Positions 32,650-45,500 of a stretch of DNA of 64,000 bases are shown here, in pieces. The notes beneath the pieces are model-generated. The model was not told the DNA's origin. It did no database searches and saw only the letters and a list, made by a program, of their open reading frames with translations. Each line of letters opens with the position of its first letter. The stretch's first letter is position 1. The position numbers and the translations under genes are program-made. Source of the stretch: Mimachlamys varia (Eukaryota; Mollusca; Bivalvia; Pectinida; Pectinidae); the NCBI GenBank assembly GCA_947623455.1, contig OX392541.1, positions 11,722,719 to 11,786,718 of the forward strand, in the 5' to 3' direction.

Positions 32650-35600
32650 TCATTTGAAAACGTTTTCTACCAATGGTAGTGCAAGGAAGGGATTATTTCG
32701 TCCTGCATTCATACGCTCCACTTGGTTGTAGGGATATGTACTCGGTAGTGCTGAGGCTTGGTCCAAATTTGCCATCTACAACATTGCAATAATAAAACGA
32801 TCTTAACATTTCGTAGTATGTATGTGACATCATCCTTGCTATCCAGGGATTACAAGCACCTAGGCTCTCTACACCCCTGGAATAGGTCATGGCAAAGCTG
32901 GAGGCATGCTCAGATAAAAAATGACCAATCGCTAAGCTGATGCCTTCCTTTTGAAGATTACAATGAAGCCGCATCCGACTTCAAAGCTGGACAATTTTAA
33001 CTTTTATGTGACCATGGTATATTCTTTTGATGTGCATCAAAGGGTCATCAACAAGATGGCACACACGGAGCTTTCAGTTTTGCTATGACATTTTTCAGGG
33101 GTGTAGAGAGGGATGGTGACCGTAACCCCTTGATATTGAGGATCATATGACATGTGACAAACAGCATGTGAATCAATGATAAGTAAATGACATGCAGAGA
33201 AACATCAGTAACGATGTACATGTACCTTGAGTTATCCCCCTTACCTCTTCTTTTGTCAGCTGCCAATTCTCCCCCGCCGCCATGTTGTCCTCCAGTTGTT
33301 TTATAGATGTCACCCCAATAATGACAGAAGATACTACATTCTTTTGTAGTAACCACTTAAGTGCTATTTGAGGCACAGATTTACCTGAAGTAGTAAAAAA
33401 TAAATTAAGCTATAACTGTATATTTAATAGTTAATGACCTTTTAAAAAGTTAATAGGACGATTTGTTAACACGAAAGGGGTTATACCTTCTGCTTCTGCA
33501 TTTGGTTAGACATTTTAAATTCCCACCTTTTGGCCCTAGCATCACTGAAGAGTCCTAGGAGAACGAAACAGCTGTATCATGCAGTTTAATTCATTTTTTC
33601 GGCATACTGTATGTGTTACTAAATTTAAAAGATGCAGCATGTGTGTGCGTTACGTCATATTTATGTATAAGCCATGGACATAGGCATTAGGGTGAATCGC
33701 AAATGAGGGTCTGTATATCCTCACTGATCCCTTATATAAACTTGATAACTGTTCTCTCTAGAATAAAGTTTCATTGTTCACGATTAACAGACGACCACCA
33801 AAAAAAACCATAGCCTCAATCCAATATAGCAATACTGAGGTTGACGATATCAAACTGTTACATTACATTAGCATATATAAAATATAAACTTTATTTGTTT
33901 TACAACAATTATGATTATCCAACTTATATTAATCATTCTTGTTGGCATGGATTTTAGTGCGCGAGGGGTCTTATTGTGGAAGGAAACCGGAATACCAGGA
34001 GAAAACCTACGTGGTCGGGCAGGTGACTCCATACCTTTTCACGTCCGATCGGGGAATCGAACCCCGGCCGCCTTGGTGAAAGGCAAGTGTGCTATCCACT
34101 GCACCACCCGACCACATTAGCATATTCGAGGAATTGAAATTGCATTTAAAGAAAACAACAAAACAAAAAATAACCCGTGTATTCCTCATGTCTTATATGT
34201 ACAACTAAGGGGAAAAAACATTTTCATACCGTGGTTAGCGGCGGCCTTTTTCATTACATCCATAAGAGTCCAGTATGCTTCATCCTCCGCATACCAGGTC
34301 CACGCCGGACAGCTGGATATCGCTGACTTCTCGTTCTTGTGCACGTGACCGATCCTACTCTCGCCATCAGGCTTCTGTCCTCGTTCAAATTTTCCAGTTA
34401 GCATTCCACTGGAACGATATAACACCGATGAATGTTTAGAGATTAAGAGTTATTAACAGGTACACCTGTGTTTTTATTTATTGAGCATAGTATCGCCCAT
34501 AGAACAGAAAACGGCTAATTTGTGCAAGGTGTACCAATATCAAGGGAGATAACCGGAGATTTTCACAAATTCAACAACTTTAGCTTACGTATTAGGTACA
34601 CATGTATGTATTTTTAAGAAGAGACAGTTGTATTCGTTCGTAAACAAATAAGAATTCCCATTGAAAATATTCATCATCATTTCTTTTAATTAAGCGGCTC
34701 CTTTATTATCAACACTCATTGTCTCTTAGGCCATCAGGGTTTTCTATATACGACTTTTTTGTTTTTTCTTATATATAATTTATTTATTTTACAACAATTA
34801 TGAACCATGTTACATGTATCCAATATTAATATAAATCACTCTTATTGCCCCCGGTGTAAGGGCGCGAGGGGTCTTATTGTGGGAGAAAACCGGTGTACCC
34901 GGTAAAAAAACCCACGTGGTCGGCAGGTGATCATGACCCAAAACCTTTTCACGTCCAATGGGAAATCTAATCTTGGCCGCATTGGTGTAGCAAGTGCGCT
35001 ACCCAATGCCCCACCCGACGTACATAGAGGGAGGTACATAAAGGAATGTAACTTATGAGAAGTAAAAAGGACAAAAACCATTCCCATTGGCGGTACATTA
35101 GAGCATGTAAACGTACCAGTAGACATTTTATTCATTCTAAAGTAATGATTCCGTACATTAATCTATTTCTTGGCTAATCGTGTCATCCTTTTTGAAAATA
35201 GCAAAGCTTCGAAAATATTGATGCCTACAAGGAACATTAACATTTGTACATCATTTATTTATTTTGAGATTGTTTTTCCTCACATGGCCTTACGACCTTC
35301 GGTGGACGTTTGTACATCACTTCAACTTACCCCTTTAAGGGGCTCCACACCATGACCCCTAACCCCTCATTGCGACACACTTGGAATTCTTCCCATTCTG
35401 GATGTCTGCACAACAAATTGTACTGTTGCTGAAAATAAATTGAACTAATGTTAAAATACGTTTTAAGCAGACAATTCAAGCGCGAGACAAAATAACTGGT
35501 AATGCAGTTAAGCTAAATATCCAATTTCCCTCTCATAAAAAAAATAAAAAATGTTTTTCTAGTATATTTGATATTACAAATATATCAAAAATAAATACAA

Positions 35601-38600
35601 CCCTGTATGCATGTACCGGTATCTTTCTGATAGTTTTTAGTTGAATTCCTCATGAACAAAAATTGAGACGTCCTGGTTGGTTCTAAATAAGACTACATAG
35701 TTACCTGTGTTATCCTGTATATTTGTAATATTCACTTATTTATGGAGTTTTGCCAAATTGGATTTAGATACAAGATTGGCACCAGATCTTGTGTATTTGT
35801 TTATTTTGCTGACCAAGATATGTGTACCTGCAGGCTGATGACACTGGTGAGACCTAGTTCTTTCACCGTACAAACGATCTTCTGCATCATCCATCCGTTC
35901 ACATTGCTAACCCCTATGTACCTGACCTTGCCCGCTTTGACAAGGTCGTCTAGAGCACGTAATGTCTCCTCCAGCGGTACGGCATAATCCCAGCAGTGCG
36001 TCTGAAGATGTAACGAAAATATTGTGTGAATTACTGTTTGTCGTGTAAAAGATGTGCACTGATTATGTTATTTTACAAGCGTGAGAGGAATTGAATATAA
36101 CTTTAGCTCAGTAGTAAGGCATATGGCTGGAGAACCAAAAATCGCTGATTCAAGCCCTAGGGACGGCACTACATGCATCTTTATAACTATTCCTCGTCTT
36201 ATTACAAAATGGTGCCCTTGACCCTTTCCCTGTTTCCGATAGGAAAACCTTTGGCGCATCCTCGATATCCAGGAGGTATGTCACTTACGCTCTCTAAACC
36301 CCTGAAATATAACATGACAAAACTGAAGGCACAATGATAGCAGTTTGATTGGTCTCGGGTAACAAACCCTGACCAATCACTAGGCCGATACTTTGTTTTT
36401 GAAGATTCCAAAGGTATTGAAGATGACGTTTTGGGGGTTAATCACTCTTTAGAATAATCTTGAACTAATGGCATTACGTTACCTGGTAAAGGTCTATATA
36501 ATCTGTCTGAAGCCGACGTAGACTGTCCTCACACATCTGCATAATGTGTCGTCTGCCCAAACCAACGTCATTAGGGCCGTCGCCCATTTTGGCGCGAAGT
36601 TTTGTGGCGATGACAAAATCACTGCGTTTTTGTCTGAAATGAATACATATCGTCTGAAATAACTGGATAGGAGAAAAAATATATTTTGAAAATTTAAACG
36701 GAGTTAAAATTACCCTCCCGATATTAATTAACTTTAGAATGATAATGTTCATCAAATACAAAAAAAAACCTTAGAATGTCATTAGAGTATCAAATTCAAG
36801 CATTGTTTTACCAATCAGGAAACATCTTTCGAAATTTACAGAAACTGCACGAGCATAACGTACACTTGGGTTCACATATAAGTACAACAAACTCTATATC
36901 GACATACTGACGTAAAATGTATTTATTTTTTATAGAATCAAACAGAATCCCGGATGAGTACGGAAGCCGTAGGCAGACATTGTGATTTCGTAACTTTGTG
37001 AAAATATGTAACAAGTTCCATTACGGCTTCCGTAGATGAGTGTCCCATCTGTGTATGTAGAGATGAAACAATTTAAAAATTTAAACAAGATAGTGCATGC
37101 GATATAAGCGATAAAATCTCCTGTGATCACACTGAATAAGTGTCGTCACCGACACAATTTGATTAAAATACAGATCCTGGTGCTCTCCAACAAGAGGTCA
37201 TGTTCTGTTGACCTTTGTCGCCTCTTTACTTCACATTCTGGTAGAATTTGCTAATGACACTGCGTTTTGCAGCAAGTCATTTCGTCCCAGCACTGCATAA
37301 TAGCTTGCTGTGACGAAAAGACTAAACTTACGGCAGGATTTTGCAAGCGTTGATTACATGTATGTAAGCGGAAGTTTGATTGGCTAATTCAAAAGGTCAC
37401 TAGAAAGTGACTCCCTTTGGGATGTTTTTCAGATCTCGACGAAGCACAGAGAAGTTTACAGAACGCCGATGAGATCAAAGTATAAGTTTAATCAAATTGG
37501 TCACTGAATTTTGGTTGGTTGTTGATTGTAACAGCAAGGGTCATTTAAGGACGGCCTCCTGATTTATGCGATCTGGTTGCGTGTGTATTTGGGAGGCCGC
37601 GGTATGTTCGTGTAAGCCTTCTCGCGATAGTCCGGATATTTTGCCGATTTAAAGTGCTACCACACTGAAGTATACTGTCGAAGGTCTCGCGCAGAACACC
37701 CCTGCATGAATTCATATGCATTGATGGCTGCAGTTCTATAATTCGGATTAAAATCTTCTGTGAGGTGACTCAGCCTCTGTTCATCGGGGCCATGTAATGT
37801 CCAATTTAATAGTGAAGCGCGGATCAACGCTTAATATTTCTGTTGCTGGATAAAAATCCCCAAAAAACTGTATACATTGAAGATATATTTCTCTCGAATA
37901 CCGTAGAGTATTATTAATAATTCATGGCCCGAACAACACAATTTGTAACAGGAAAAAGCACAACTCTGCGATTTCCAGATAGGAAGAGAAAATGTTGGTT
38001 TGGAATAAAAGCTACCTACTTTTTAAGCCACGTTCCGATGATTTCCTCTGACTGCCCGAAACAGTACATGTTGGCGGTGTCGATGAAATTTCCTCCCAAG
38101 GCCGCATACCTATCTAAGATCTCGTGAGCCTTCGCTTCATCAAGTTGAGTAGGACTCGAAAATGCCTAAAAAGAGTATTTGAAAACAGTAGAAGGAATTT
38201 TCATATATTTAAATCGATATTATCTATACCTTTCGTTCTACACTAACGAAATCGATTTGTTTCTGCCTATTGCTATAGGTTTGGTTTATTTTGGTTTATG
38301 TCATCTTTATAGCCAAGGTCATCTAAGGACGTGCCAGGTTTTGGAGGTGAAGGAAAGCTGGAGTACCCGGAGAAAACCCGCCGACCTATGGTCAGTAGCT
38401 GGCAACTTCTCCACGTGGGTTTCGAACTCGCAACCCAGAGGTGGAGGGCTAGTGGTAGAAACCGCGGCCTCTAGGTTCAAGTGTACATTAAATTGTTTGC
38501 CTACATTGCATAATTATTCGCTGTAAGTATACGTTCGCCGTCATTGCGGAGGACAAATAAAAGCGAAAAATCAACTACAGCCGAAATTGTCAAAGCATGT

Positions 38601-41600
38601 AGAATATATATTGCTCGAAATTAAAACTATGTGTGTTAGATTTTTGGAATACCAGTGTTAAAGGCCCAATATACGTAACTTTCGGCAAAACTTGAAGCAA
38701 AAATCAAGCCTAATATCTTATTATATTTATAGATTTACTTAAGATTTACTGATATCAGTAATATTCAAGATGAATTCTTTCGCGGTTACTGGTGCAGTAG
38801 CAGTTGAAACACGCTATTTGTAAACACGCGTCCATTTCGAACCGTCTTCTACCTTCGGTTTGTAGTTGAAGTGGGCGCCCACCTGAATTATTTTCAATTC
38901 TGGATTTTTGTCAAGAGTTTCTTGCTAGTTACTGCTAAGTTTTACTTTGTTTTAGGTTTATTTTTGCATGGTTATCAACTGGATTTTTTTTCAGAATTTT
39001 TCAAAATCACGAAAATTTCTCCGAAGTTACGAATATTGGGCCTTTAAAATAGACATTGTATTTAAGTTAACATAGCATACAATGGAACAAGTTTCAAATT
39101 TTCACTTTGGATCGCGCTTCCAGAAATGAAACAAACTTATTTTTAATCAACGAGATGGGCCGCGAGGCTTCTTTATCATCTGATCACGAAAGGTATATCT
39201 ATCCATTTGCAAATCGTGCGCGATCCATTTGACGATAAAACCATCATTCATCAGCCATTATCAATAAAAAAAGCAACACGTGTAACCGTTTATAGAATTC
39301 TTTATGGACTCCATTTGTTTGTACAACGATAAAAAAAAACTCGTTCTGCTCGTCATAACGACCTTTATAATGTCACAACTTAACACCTGTAAACATAATT
39401 TTATACTTAAACGTCATAACGACCTACATAATGTCACATACTAACCCCTGTAAACAGTATTTTATACTGAAATATTTTTTTTTGTTTTGTCTCGTTCCCC
39501 GATAATACATTCAGGACATTTAAGCTAAATTTATACACTATAGATCGAATAATGTTTATTATTGAAGCATTTGCCGCACTAGCTCGACGATAAAATATAT
39601 TTACACACGTGAGGTTTTCGAACTACTTATCATTACGGATGAAAACATAACCTTAGCTATTAAACATTTTTTATCGCAAATCAATATTTGACACAGCTCC
39701 GCTCAGTTGTATATCAAATATAGATCATTATTTACGATGTAATTAAAATATATACGGGGCATAATAACATCAAATGAGAGTCGAAACAAACACTGTAGGA
39801 CCATTTTAATATAGATATACATGTAGACCTGAGCAAACATTTCAAAATTAGTTTGCCAGATTTTAAAAACTTGAACAACCTTTTGTGAATAAGGCCTATT
39901 ACATGTAATTATTATTATTACTGAGTTATTCAACCAATTAATAGCAGAAAGAGTCGGAAGCGATGTCACGGAAATGTTCGTACATGTATGTTTCAAATAA
40001 AATATATTAAACTTATTCTTTAATGCTTTTCTAAGTAAATGCTATTTTTATCACGGGACCTGAGAATTTGTTACAGCTAGTTTTGAACCTAAACTAGGAT
40101 GTTTAGAGTGATGTTACACTTTTGGGGGGGTTAGTTCAATTTTCGATAAAAATGACCCCTCAATGGGCCTTTATGAACACGAGGGGCATTTTTATCGAAA
40201 ATTGTTGAACTAAACCCCCCAAAAGTGTAAAATTACTCTAAACACCCTAGTTTAGGTTCAAAACCATCTGTACCATATTCGCAGGTCCCTGTGATTTTTA
40301 CGACAGTCATATGGTAATTTTATGTCAATGCCAGGTCAATAACTAGAATACTGTATGAAAACAGTGACGTCATATATGTTATTTATTTTAATTTTAAGAA
40401 AATAAATAAAATATTTCAAGTAAAAAATCATATCCAATTAGTCAATCAATCAATCAATCAATCAATTTATGTCTTTTTGGGGCAAATATTTTACAACATA
40501 TCCATATAGAAAATACAATAAAATTCTTCTACAGCCCGCCACAATCTGATTAAAACCATCTGTTACATGGCTCCGTTAACTTCGTACTTCGCCTGACAGA
40601 TGATTTTTTTTTTTTAAATATTTTACTGAAATTTATTCATATATATATATATATAGTAAAATACAATTTCGTTACCAACTGCGTGTGTGTTATGTTATAT
40701 ACCGTCATAATGAAGGTCAATCCTTATTTGTACTACAGATAATGTCCAAACATTGTACAAAAGGAACATTTGAAGAAGTTTGATATGATGCTAACTACGG
40801 TAGCCATAGCTATTATGGTTATTAACATTAACGAGCCAAAAGATTTTCAGATTTGTATTGTTTTTTTTGCAACATATTTCAAATTCTATCAATGAATTTT
40901 CCAGATTTCGTTTATGGATGATTTTAATACAAAAATCCATCTTAAAAAAAGTTATGAAAATTAATTAAAAACAACATGTTATTAAGATATGTATATATTA
41001 CTATTTGACTGGAACCAGGACAATACCAGGGTAGAGAATGCTATTTTATATCTATAAACTTTATTGTCATTTTACTGACAAAAATCAGAGAATACCTCAG
41101 CTTCAATACTGATGATTCCAATCATATTGTAACTAGCAATTGATGGCTCATTTAGACACTGAATTACATGTATTCTAAAACACAACACATTAAAAGATAA
41201 TAAGGTAAGGTTTTTCCATGCTATTGAAAATGGTAAGTAGTCACGTTATGTTATATATATAAAAGGCTAAACAAATATTTATTAGTACTTTCCATAGTAC
41301 AGGACACGTTTTTAGATAATGTTTTACATGCATGGTTATTTTCCGAATGTGACACCGCCAGTACCGTAGTGTTCAAAGCTAAGCATAGTTAGTTATTTAT
41401 GTGTTTACGCCGCTACAGACACCGACAAAAATCCGTGTTAAAACGGGCGTAAGCTAACCATACATTTTTATACTCTCATATATAGATCCTCTACTGCCCC
41501 CGGGCCCATTTCCTTGGGTATAGATATGCTTTTTAACACATGTTTCTCCTCTTTTTATCTTTCTATCCATACGACCGAAACTATTATAATTAACGCATTT

Positions 41601-42128
41601 AGCTAAACGTTGCTGCTGTTTGTGGTGAAATAAAGTTATAATTTGAACAACTGTTCAGGGGTAGTAGCCCTTGGGTTTAACTTACGGCCGACGGACGCCG
41701 GGACATCGGCGATCTGACCAGGTAAGCGCTAAACACAAAGTAAGTTAAACAGGTGACTGATAACACTGTACCCGATAAGCGAATCATGAACATATGACTA
41801 TACTAATAATTATAAGACTAGGCACCAATTTTCGTTGTTGTGAAACAAACAGAATCTAATAGATACACCACTCTATGAAAATACAACGAAAACCATGTTC
41901 GAAAATACATAACGGTGTTGAGATTGTACTTGTAGCAGCGAATACACATATAAATCGGATGAGATTAATATTCCGGGGTTTATTTTCCCCTTGCACACAT
42001 GCTTTCAACACACTTACCGGATGACCGCCCCCAGTCTTTCCAAAGGTCATAGTCCCGAGGCAGATATTTGACACTTTCAGTCCGGATCGCCCCAGAAACT
42101 GGTATTCTGCTTTAGCGGAAGTTGCCAT
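32650..42128 (-). CDS. Aldo-keto reductase, eight exons, complete
   Basis: Exons on the minus strand: 42018-42128, 38020-38165, 36483-36633, 35828-36001, 35331-35428, 34230-34408, 33245-33384, 32650-32775. All introns are GT-AG and every phase fits, giving 374 aa. The enzyme should be a cytosolic NAD(P)H-dependent reductase of carbonyl compounds with a TIM-barrel fold. Visible signatures are LGTMTFG near residue 24, the catalytic tetrad D66 and Y71 (IDTANMY), K97 (VIATK) and H138 (DLYQTHCWD), a VRYIGVSN strand, and the C-terminal QVERMNAGR. The sequence is closest in style to the AKR group that includes bacterial YajO/Tas-like enzymes and Kv-beta-like proteins; the substrate cannot be inferred. 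The start is the second in-frame Met of exon 1 because it leaves the usual ~10 residues before the first beta strand. It is divergent to the acetyltransferase gene at 42547. Confidence 0.94.
32820..32980 (+). repeat. Dispersed repeat family C, copy 2
   Basis: Contains GCACCTAGGCTCTCTACACC, then TAGGTCATGGCAAAGCTGG and a GACCAATCGCTAAGC block shared with the copy at 36245. It lies in intron 7 of the reductase gene, 45 bp upstream of the last exon. Confidence 0.75.
33045..33160 (-). repeat. Dispersed repeat family C, copy 3 (inverted)
   Basis: Reads the family on the opposite strand (GTTTTGCTATGACA, CAGGGGTGTAGAGAG). With copy 2 it forms a loose inverted pair inside the same intron. Confidence 0.65.
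33470..33662 (+). mobile_element. Hammerhead-bearing repeat (family B), copy 2
   Basis: Shorter copy beginning near AAGGGGTTATACC and running through TTCCCACCTTTTGGCCCTA, the ribozyme segment and GTGTGTGCGTTACGTCAT. It lies in intron 6 of the reductase gene, on the antisense strand of that gene. Confidence 0.8.
33539..33582 (+). ncRNA. Hammerhead ribozyme, weakened stems
   Basis: Core parts CUGAAGA and GAAAC are intact and stem III palindrome ACAGCUGU is kept. Stem II has a C-A mismatch (GUCC against GAAC) and stem I has a C-C mismatch (GCAUCA against UCAUGC). Folding is plausible but less stable than the copy at 54745. Confidence 0.72.
33895..34115 (-). mobile_element. tRNA-derived SINE
   Basis: Inverted copy of the SINE at 2288: tRNA-like head at its right end (GGTCGGGTGGTGCAGTGG on the minus strand), then the central CTCCTGGTATTCCGG block. 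It is inserted in intron 6 of the reductase gene in sense orientation. Confidence 0.85.
34780..35020 (-). mobile_element. tRNA-derived SINE, diverged
   Basis: Same order as the SINE at 33895 with more changes in the head (GGGTGGGGCATTGGGTAGCG on the minus strand) and a preserved TCTTATTGTGGGAGAAAACC region. It lies in intron 5 of the reductase gene. Confidence 0.8.
36106..36175 (+). repeat. tRNA-like fragment
   Basis: TTTAGCTCAGTAGTAAGGCA followed by a B-box-like CTGATTCAAGCCCTAGG looks like a tRNA-derived SINE head. No acceptor stem can be paired, so a functional tRNA is unlikely. Confidence 0.5.
36245..36410 (+). repeat. Dispersed repeat family C, copy 4
   Basis: Contains CTTACGCTCTCTAAACCCCT, ATGACAAAACTGAAGGCA and GACCAATCACTAGGCCGATA. 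It sits in intron 3 of the reductase gene. Confidence 0.75.
37535..37700 (+). repeat. Dispersed repeat family D, copy 2
   Basis: Matches the copy at 30620 over TATTTGGGAGGCCGCGGTAT, CTCGCGATAGTCCGGATATT and ACTGAAGTATACTGTCGAAG. It lies in intron 2 of the reductase gene. Confidence 0.75.
38285..38480 (-). mobile_element. tRNA-derived SINE, second subtype
   Basis: On the minus strand a B-box-like GTTGCGAGTTCGAAACCC is followed by CGGGTTTTCTCCGGGTACTC and CAGCTTTCCTTCACCTCC. The head differs from the SINE at 2288 but the central block is related. It is inserted in intron 1 of the reductase gene. Confidence 0.75.
38662..39043. mobile_element. TTAA-flanked MITE (piggyBac-like ends), copy 1
   Basis: The ends AGGCCCAATATACGTAACTT and AAGTTACGAATATTGGGCCT are inverted repeats bordered by TTAA on both sides. 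A second copy lies at 61462-61792 in the opposite orientation. The TTAA duplication is the mark of piggyBac-type insertion. Confidence 0.85.
39355..39475. repeat. Two tandem copies of a ~65-bp unit
   Basis: Both copies contain CGTCATAACGACCT, TAATGTCACA, CCTGTAAACA and TTTTATACT in the same order. They lie in intron 1 of the reductase gene. Confidence 0.8.
40050..40295. mobile_element. Palindromic foldback element, ~245 bp
   Basis: Long complementary arms include GGTTCAAAAC-type outer parts, CTAAACTAGGATGTTTAGAG against its inverse, CACTTTTGGGGGGGTTAGTT, and ATTTTCGATAAAAATG near the centre. It lies in intron 1 of the reductase gene. Confidence 0.85.
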
Positions 42129-42546
42129 TGTCAGTGTGTAAAATTCAGCGTGCACGTTGAAGCTCGATCGTCTCTGACTGCAGGCCTCCTGCACACGTCA
42201 CTCTGCACATGTGTGTAAATGTCGGTAGGAAAAGGGGTCGTCTCAAAAGCTACTTTTATCTAAACAACCCTATCACGGATACATGCACCTTTTAATAGAA
42301 AACATATTGTGCGGTTTATTGATATGCAAATGCACACATGTATGAGGAGTTTACATGTTTACAGTTTTTATACAGCCTCGAGTTAATATACTTCCGCTTT
42401 ACATTAACATATCAGCGAATACAGTGTTCGAGTGAGTTTCTAGATCGAACACATTATATACATGTAGGTCATTTCAAACGTAAGCTGACGATGTAACGTT
42501 ATATATGTATACAATATAGAGTTACTTATATTTGTACGCCCACAGA
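42129..42546. promoter_or_regulatory. Probable shared promoter of the divergent reductase and acetyltransferase genes
   Basis: Only 418 bp separate the two start codons, which point away from each other, so the region must hold both 5'UTRs and core promoters unless upstream noncoding exons exist. AT-rich words ATTATATACATG at about 42453 and TATATATGTATAC near 42503 are possible core elements. No CpG-rich block is obvious. Confidence 0.6.
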
Positions 42547-45500
42547 ATGTCGGAGTTCACAATCAGACGATCGACAGAGGAAGATACAGAGGAAATATAC
42601 CGAATGTGTATTGTAAGTAATTTTTGAATTCACCCACCGGTGTTCGGTAAAATAAAGTTACCCTGGTCTATTCAGGGGGATGAAGCTAAGAGTTTACATC
42701 AATAGTAATACTCCTAGTCTCTTTATTTCTACATATTACTTCATATTTGGAAAATTTATATTTTTGCAGTCAATAGGTAGGCCAAACAATAAACTATTTC
42801 CTGTTTCTGGTTACTCTATACATACCCTGCATAGTATGTAATACTTTGTACCCAACAATTAACCCTTTAAAGCTTTTTGAGCCAATTTTCAAAGAACACA
42901 AGATATCTCTTTCCTATTTGTAAACCGTAAAAAAATGTTAACATATTTTTTTAATTGTCTAGCCTTAGTATCTGCTTTCCGAAAAGTGTTTTCCAACACA
43001 TTACAGGAAACACATTTCATTTTGTTTGTCTAGCATTATGTGCATCGCTCTTTTTTTTATTAGAGTATCCCACTCTTTATAAATTGGAGTAACCTCCCTT
43101 GCCATTTGTCTGAATGCTCCAATTTGCGTAGGAACAAGTTCTGTATGGCAACATAAACAAAGCATAGGCTTTGTTAGGTATTTAAAAGTGCATGTGTCCG
43201 TACTCTGAAATGTTAAGTTCACAGTGTCCGCTTCTTTAGACTTTTTGAACAACTAGAATTCTGCAAAAGACCTTTCAAGACTTAATTTGAAAAGGATATA
43301 AATACATTTTTTTTAAAAAAATGGCAGTTGTTAAATATTATTTCAAACATTTTAAAAATATTGTGCAATGTATTTATGGCAGAATCAATAGTTACATGCA
43401 TGTTTGGTTTCTTTTTTCAAATATATTCCAATGTTTACCAAACTGAGATATAATTCAATATTTCAATGTTTGTTCCGAAAATGATAGAAGAGCAAGAAAA
43501 AATATTTTTGCATTAACCACGACAGAAACAAGTTTTAGTAACGTTTTAGTGTCCAAACATTTTTCCGAGTATCAGTATCAGAAAAAAGTATTTTACTAAG
43601 TACAGAGTTTTAACTGGGAGTTGTGTCCCTTCCCCAAAGCAAAGCATACGAATCAGTATAGTACACACATCTAATACACACTAAATCCTGAGTTTGTACT
43701 TTACACAAACAGTAATTGAAAATTTTGCGAGCTTTCGAAAACGTCTGTTTTTGCTTTGTTAAGCAAAGAGTAAAATAGCCGAGTGTCGGTGTTCTGACCG
43801 CTGAAATAAGCTCACGACCCAAAATAGGGCGAGTTAGAGAAGTCAGCTGTCAAAAACGTAGCGCGACATTTCGTCCAAATGTACTCTAGTACTACAGGTA
43901 CAAAGAGGGCCGGGTAAGATGTTTACCCATTCCATCCCTTTTTGGATGTTAAAATAGGGTCATAAAGATGACTCAACTGGTGTCCTCCCTCGTCTGTGTT
44001 CATTGATTCCCTTCCTTCCTAATCCATACGGAGAATAAGCAAAATTAAAGTTTTCAATTCCTGTTTGTGTACAAAGTAAACTCAGTATATATCATTTATA
44101 CAAAACTGATGAATCTTATTCCTAATACACTATTACTTGATTTGGATGAGTTTGGTAAGGTTTAAGAGATGAACATGCAGCACTTTAATAAATAATAAGC
44201 CATTTATTTCCTCAAAGCTTTCCACAAGAGAAATACCAGGCGAGGATCAAGGTTTTGTGCTAGGGGACGGAACAAAAAACTATGAATCAATTTTAGTGGG
44301 ATGATTTTCCTTCTTTCTTTGTGTTACATGTACTTTGGTAAAAAACGATAGTACATTTGCAAAAAAAAAAACTTTTTTATATATCTTTTTAGCTAACGGT
44401 ATCAAACTAAATTACCATAGAATCATGTGATGTTTTGATATCAAATGTTGCAGTCATTCACCACTTTAGTCTTCACGTAATTTTCAAAAATAGACTGCTT
44501 TTAGATCCGCGCTTATAGATACACTGGTTGTTCATAAAATGTCCAATGACCAATATTATATTATGTTTCCAGTGGCAATCCTCCTTCTCCTCCCCATGAA
44601 TTTAAAATTTATTTTTGGTTTCTCACTACAAACTTCCGATAAGTTTGTCCATCGTTAGTTTACGACACTTGTACTTTCCGAGGTGACAGTCGATAAAAGT
44701 TTTGACTAAACTATCAAAAAGTTTTTCTTTTTTTTTTTAATTTAAATCATCAATAGAATATAGTACCTTTTCTGTGATACGACAAAGGACAAGTAAATAA
44801 CGTTGATAGTTTTTTCTGTGTTTCCAGGAACTAGCCAAAGTTTCAGATGACCAGGACAGCGTGACGACAACACCTGAGAGTAAGTAGAATTGGAGAAGAT
44901 GACCATTGTTGGGTTTTCAACTGTACAATGGATTTGCCATTAGCTCTACGGTAGAGCATCGCCCTAGAGAGCCACAGGTCGCGAGTTCGAGCACATATAG
45001 CAATCATAAGTTTATTCAGCTCTTTTATATATTTTTTAAAGCTAAACATGAAATAAAGCATATTGCCAATAATTTTAAGAAGAAGAATTAAACACTTTGG
45101 TATAATTCAATTATATAACACGATTGTTGCATTTGTCATGTTTCTTAATAGTTTGAATTTGTTTTTCAATTTCATCGTGATTTGATGAATTTAATAAACA
45201 GTGCTTTGTCGATTTCATATGTATCGTTAAATATAAATGTTTTTTATCATATTTGATGCACAATAAAATATAATCTTTAATTTGACATACAGCTTTAAAA
45301 CGTGACCGAAAGTACTACGAATGTCTTGTAGTGGAGGAAGCACCCAAAACAGGTAAATATCCCTTTACCAAGCTGCTTTCATGCAGCGGACACGCTTATT
45401 TGCATTTACCAAAAAAGTTGCCGTTGGAAACACGGTCCCACTACAAACAGAACACAATTCATCTCCAGCACACACGCATACATACACACACACATATGGA

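Larger units (their letters stand above)
32776..42017 (-). other. Introns of the aldo-keto reductase gene
   Basis: Intron spans are 38166-42017, 36634-38019, 36002-36482, 35429-35827, 34409-35330, 33385-34229 and 32776-33244. They hold family C copies, a hammerhead repeat, SINEs, a family D copy, a TTAA-flanked MITE, a palindrome at 40050-40295, a 65-bp tandem pair at 39355-39475 and an ATCA run at 40439-40466. The largest, intron 1 (3.9 kb), shows no other gene. Confidence 0.85.

Noticed and set aside
36106..36175. Functional tRNA gene
   Set aside because: The D-arm-like part is fair, but the anticodon arm and acceptor stem cannot be drawn.
37700..37850. Minus-strand open stretch reading [11 protein letters not shown] and [12 protein letters not shown] as a possible exon
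   Set aside because: It looks protein-like but has no paired splice sites in phase with the reductase exons and abuts a dispersed repeat. A database search would be decisive; a hit to a transposon or a conserved exon would change this view.
44930..44998. Functional tRNA gene
   Set aside because: Internal promoter boxes are visible but the ends do not form an acceptor stem, which fits a SINE head.
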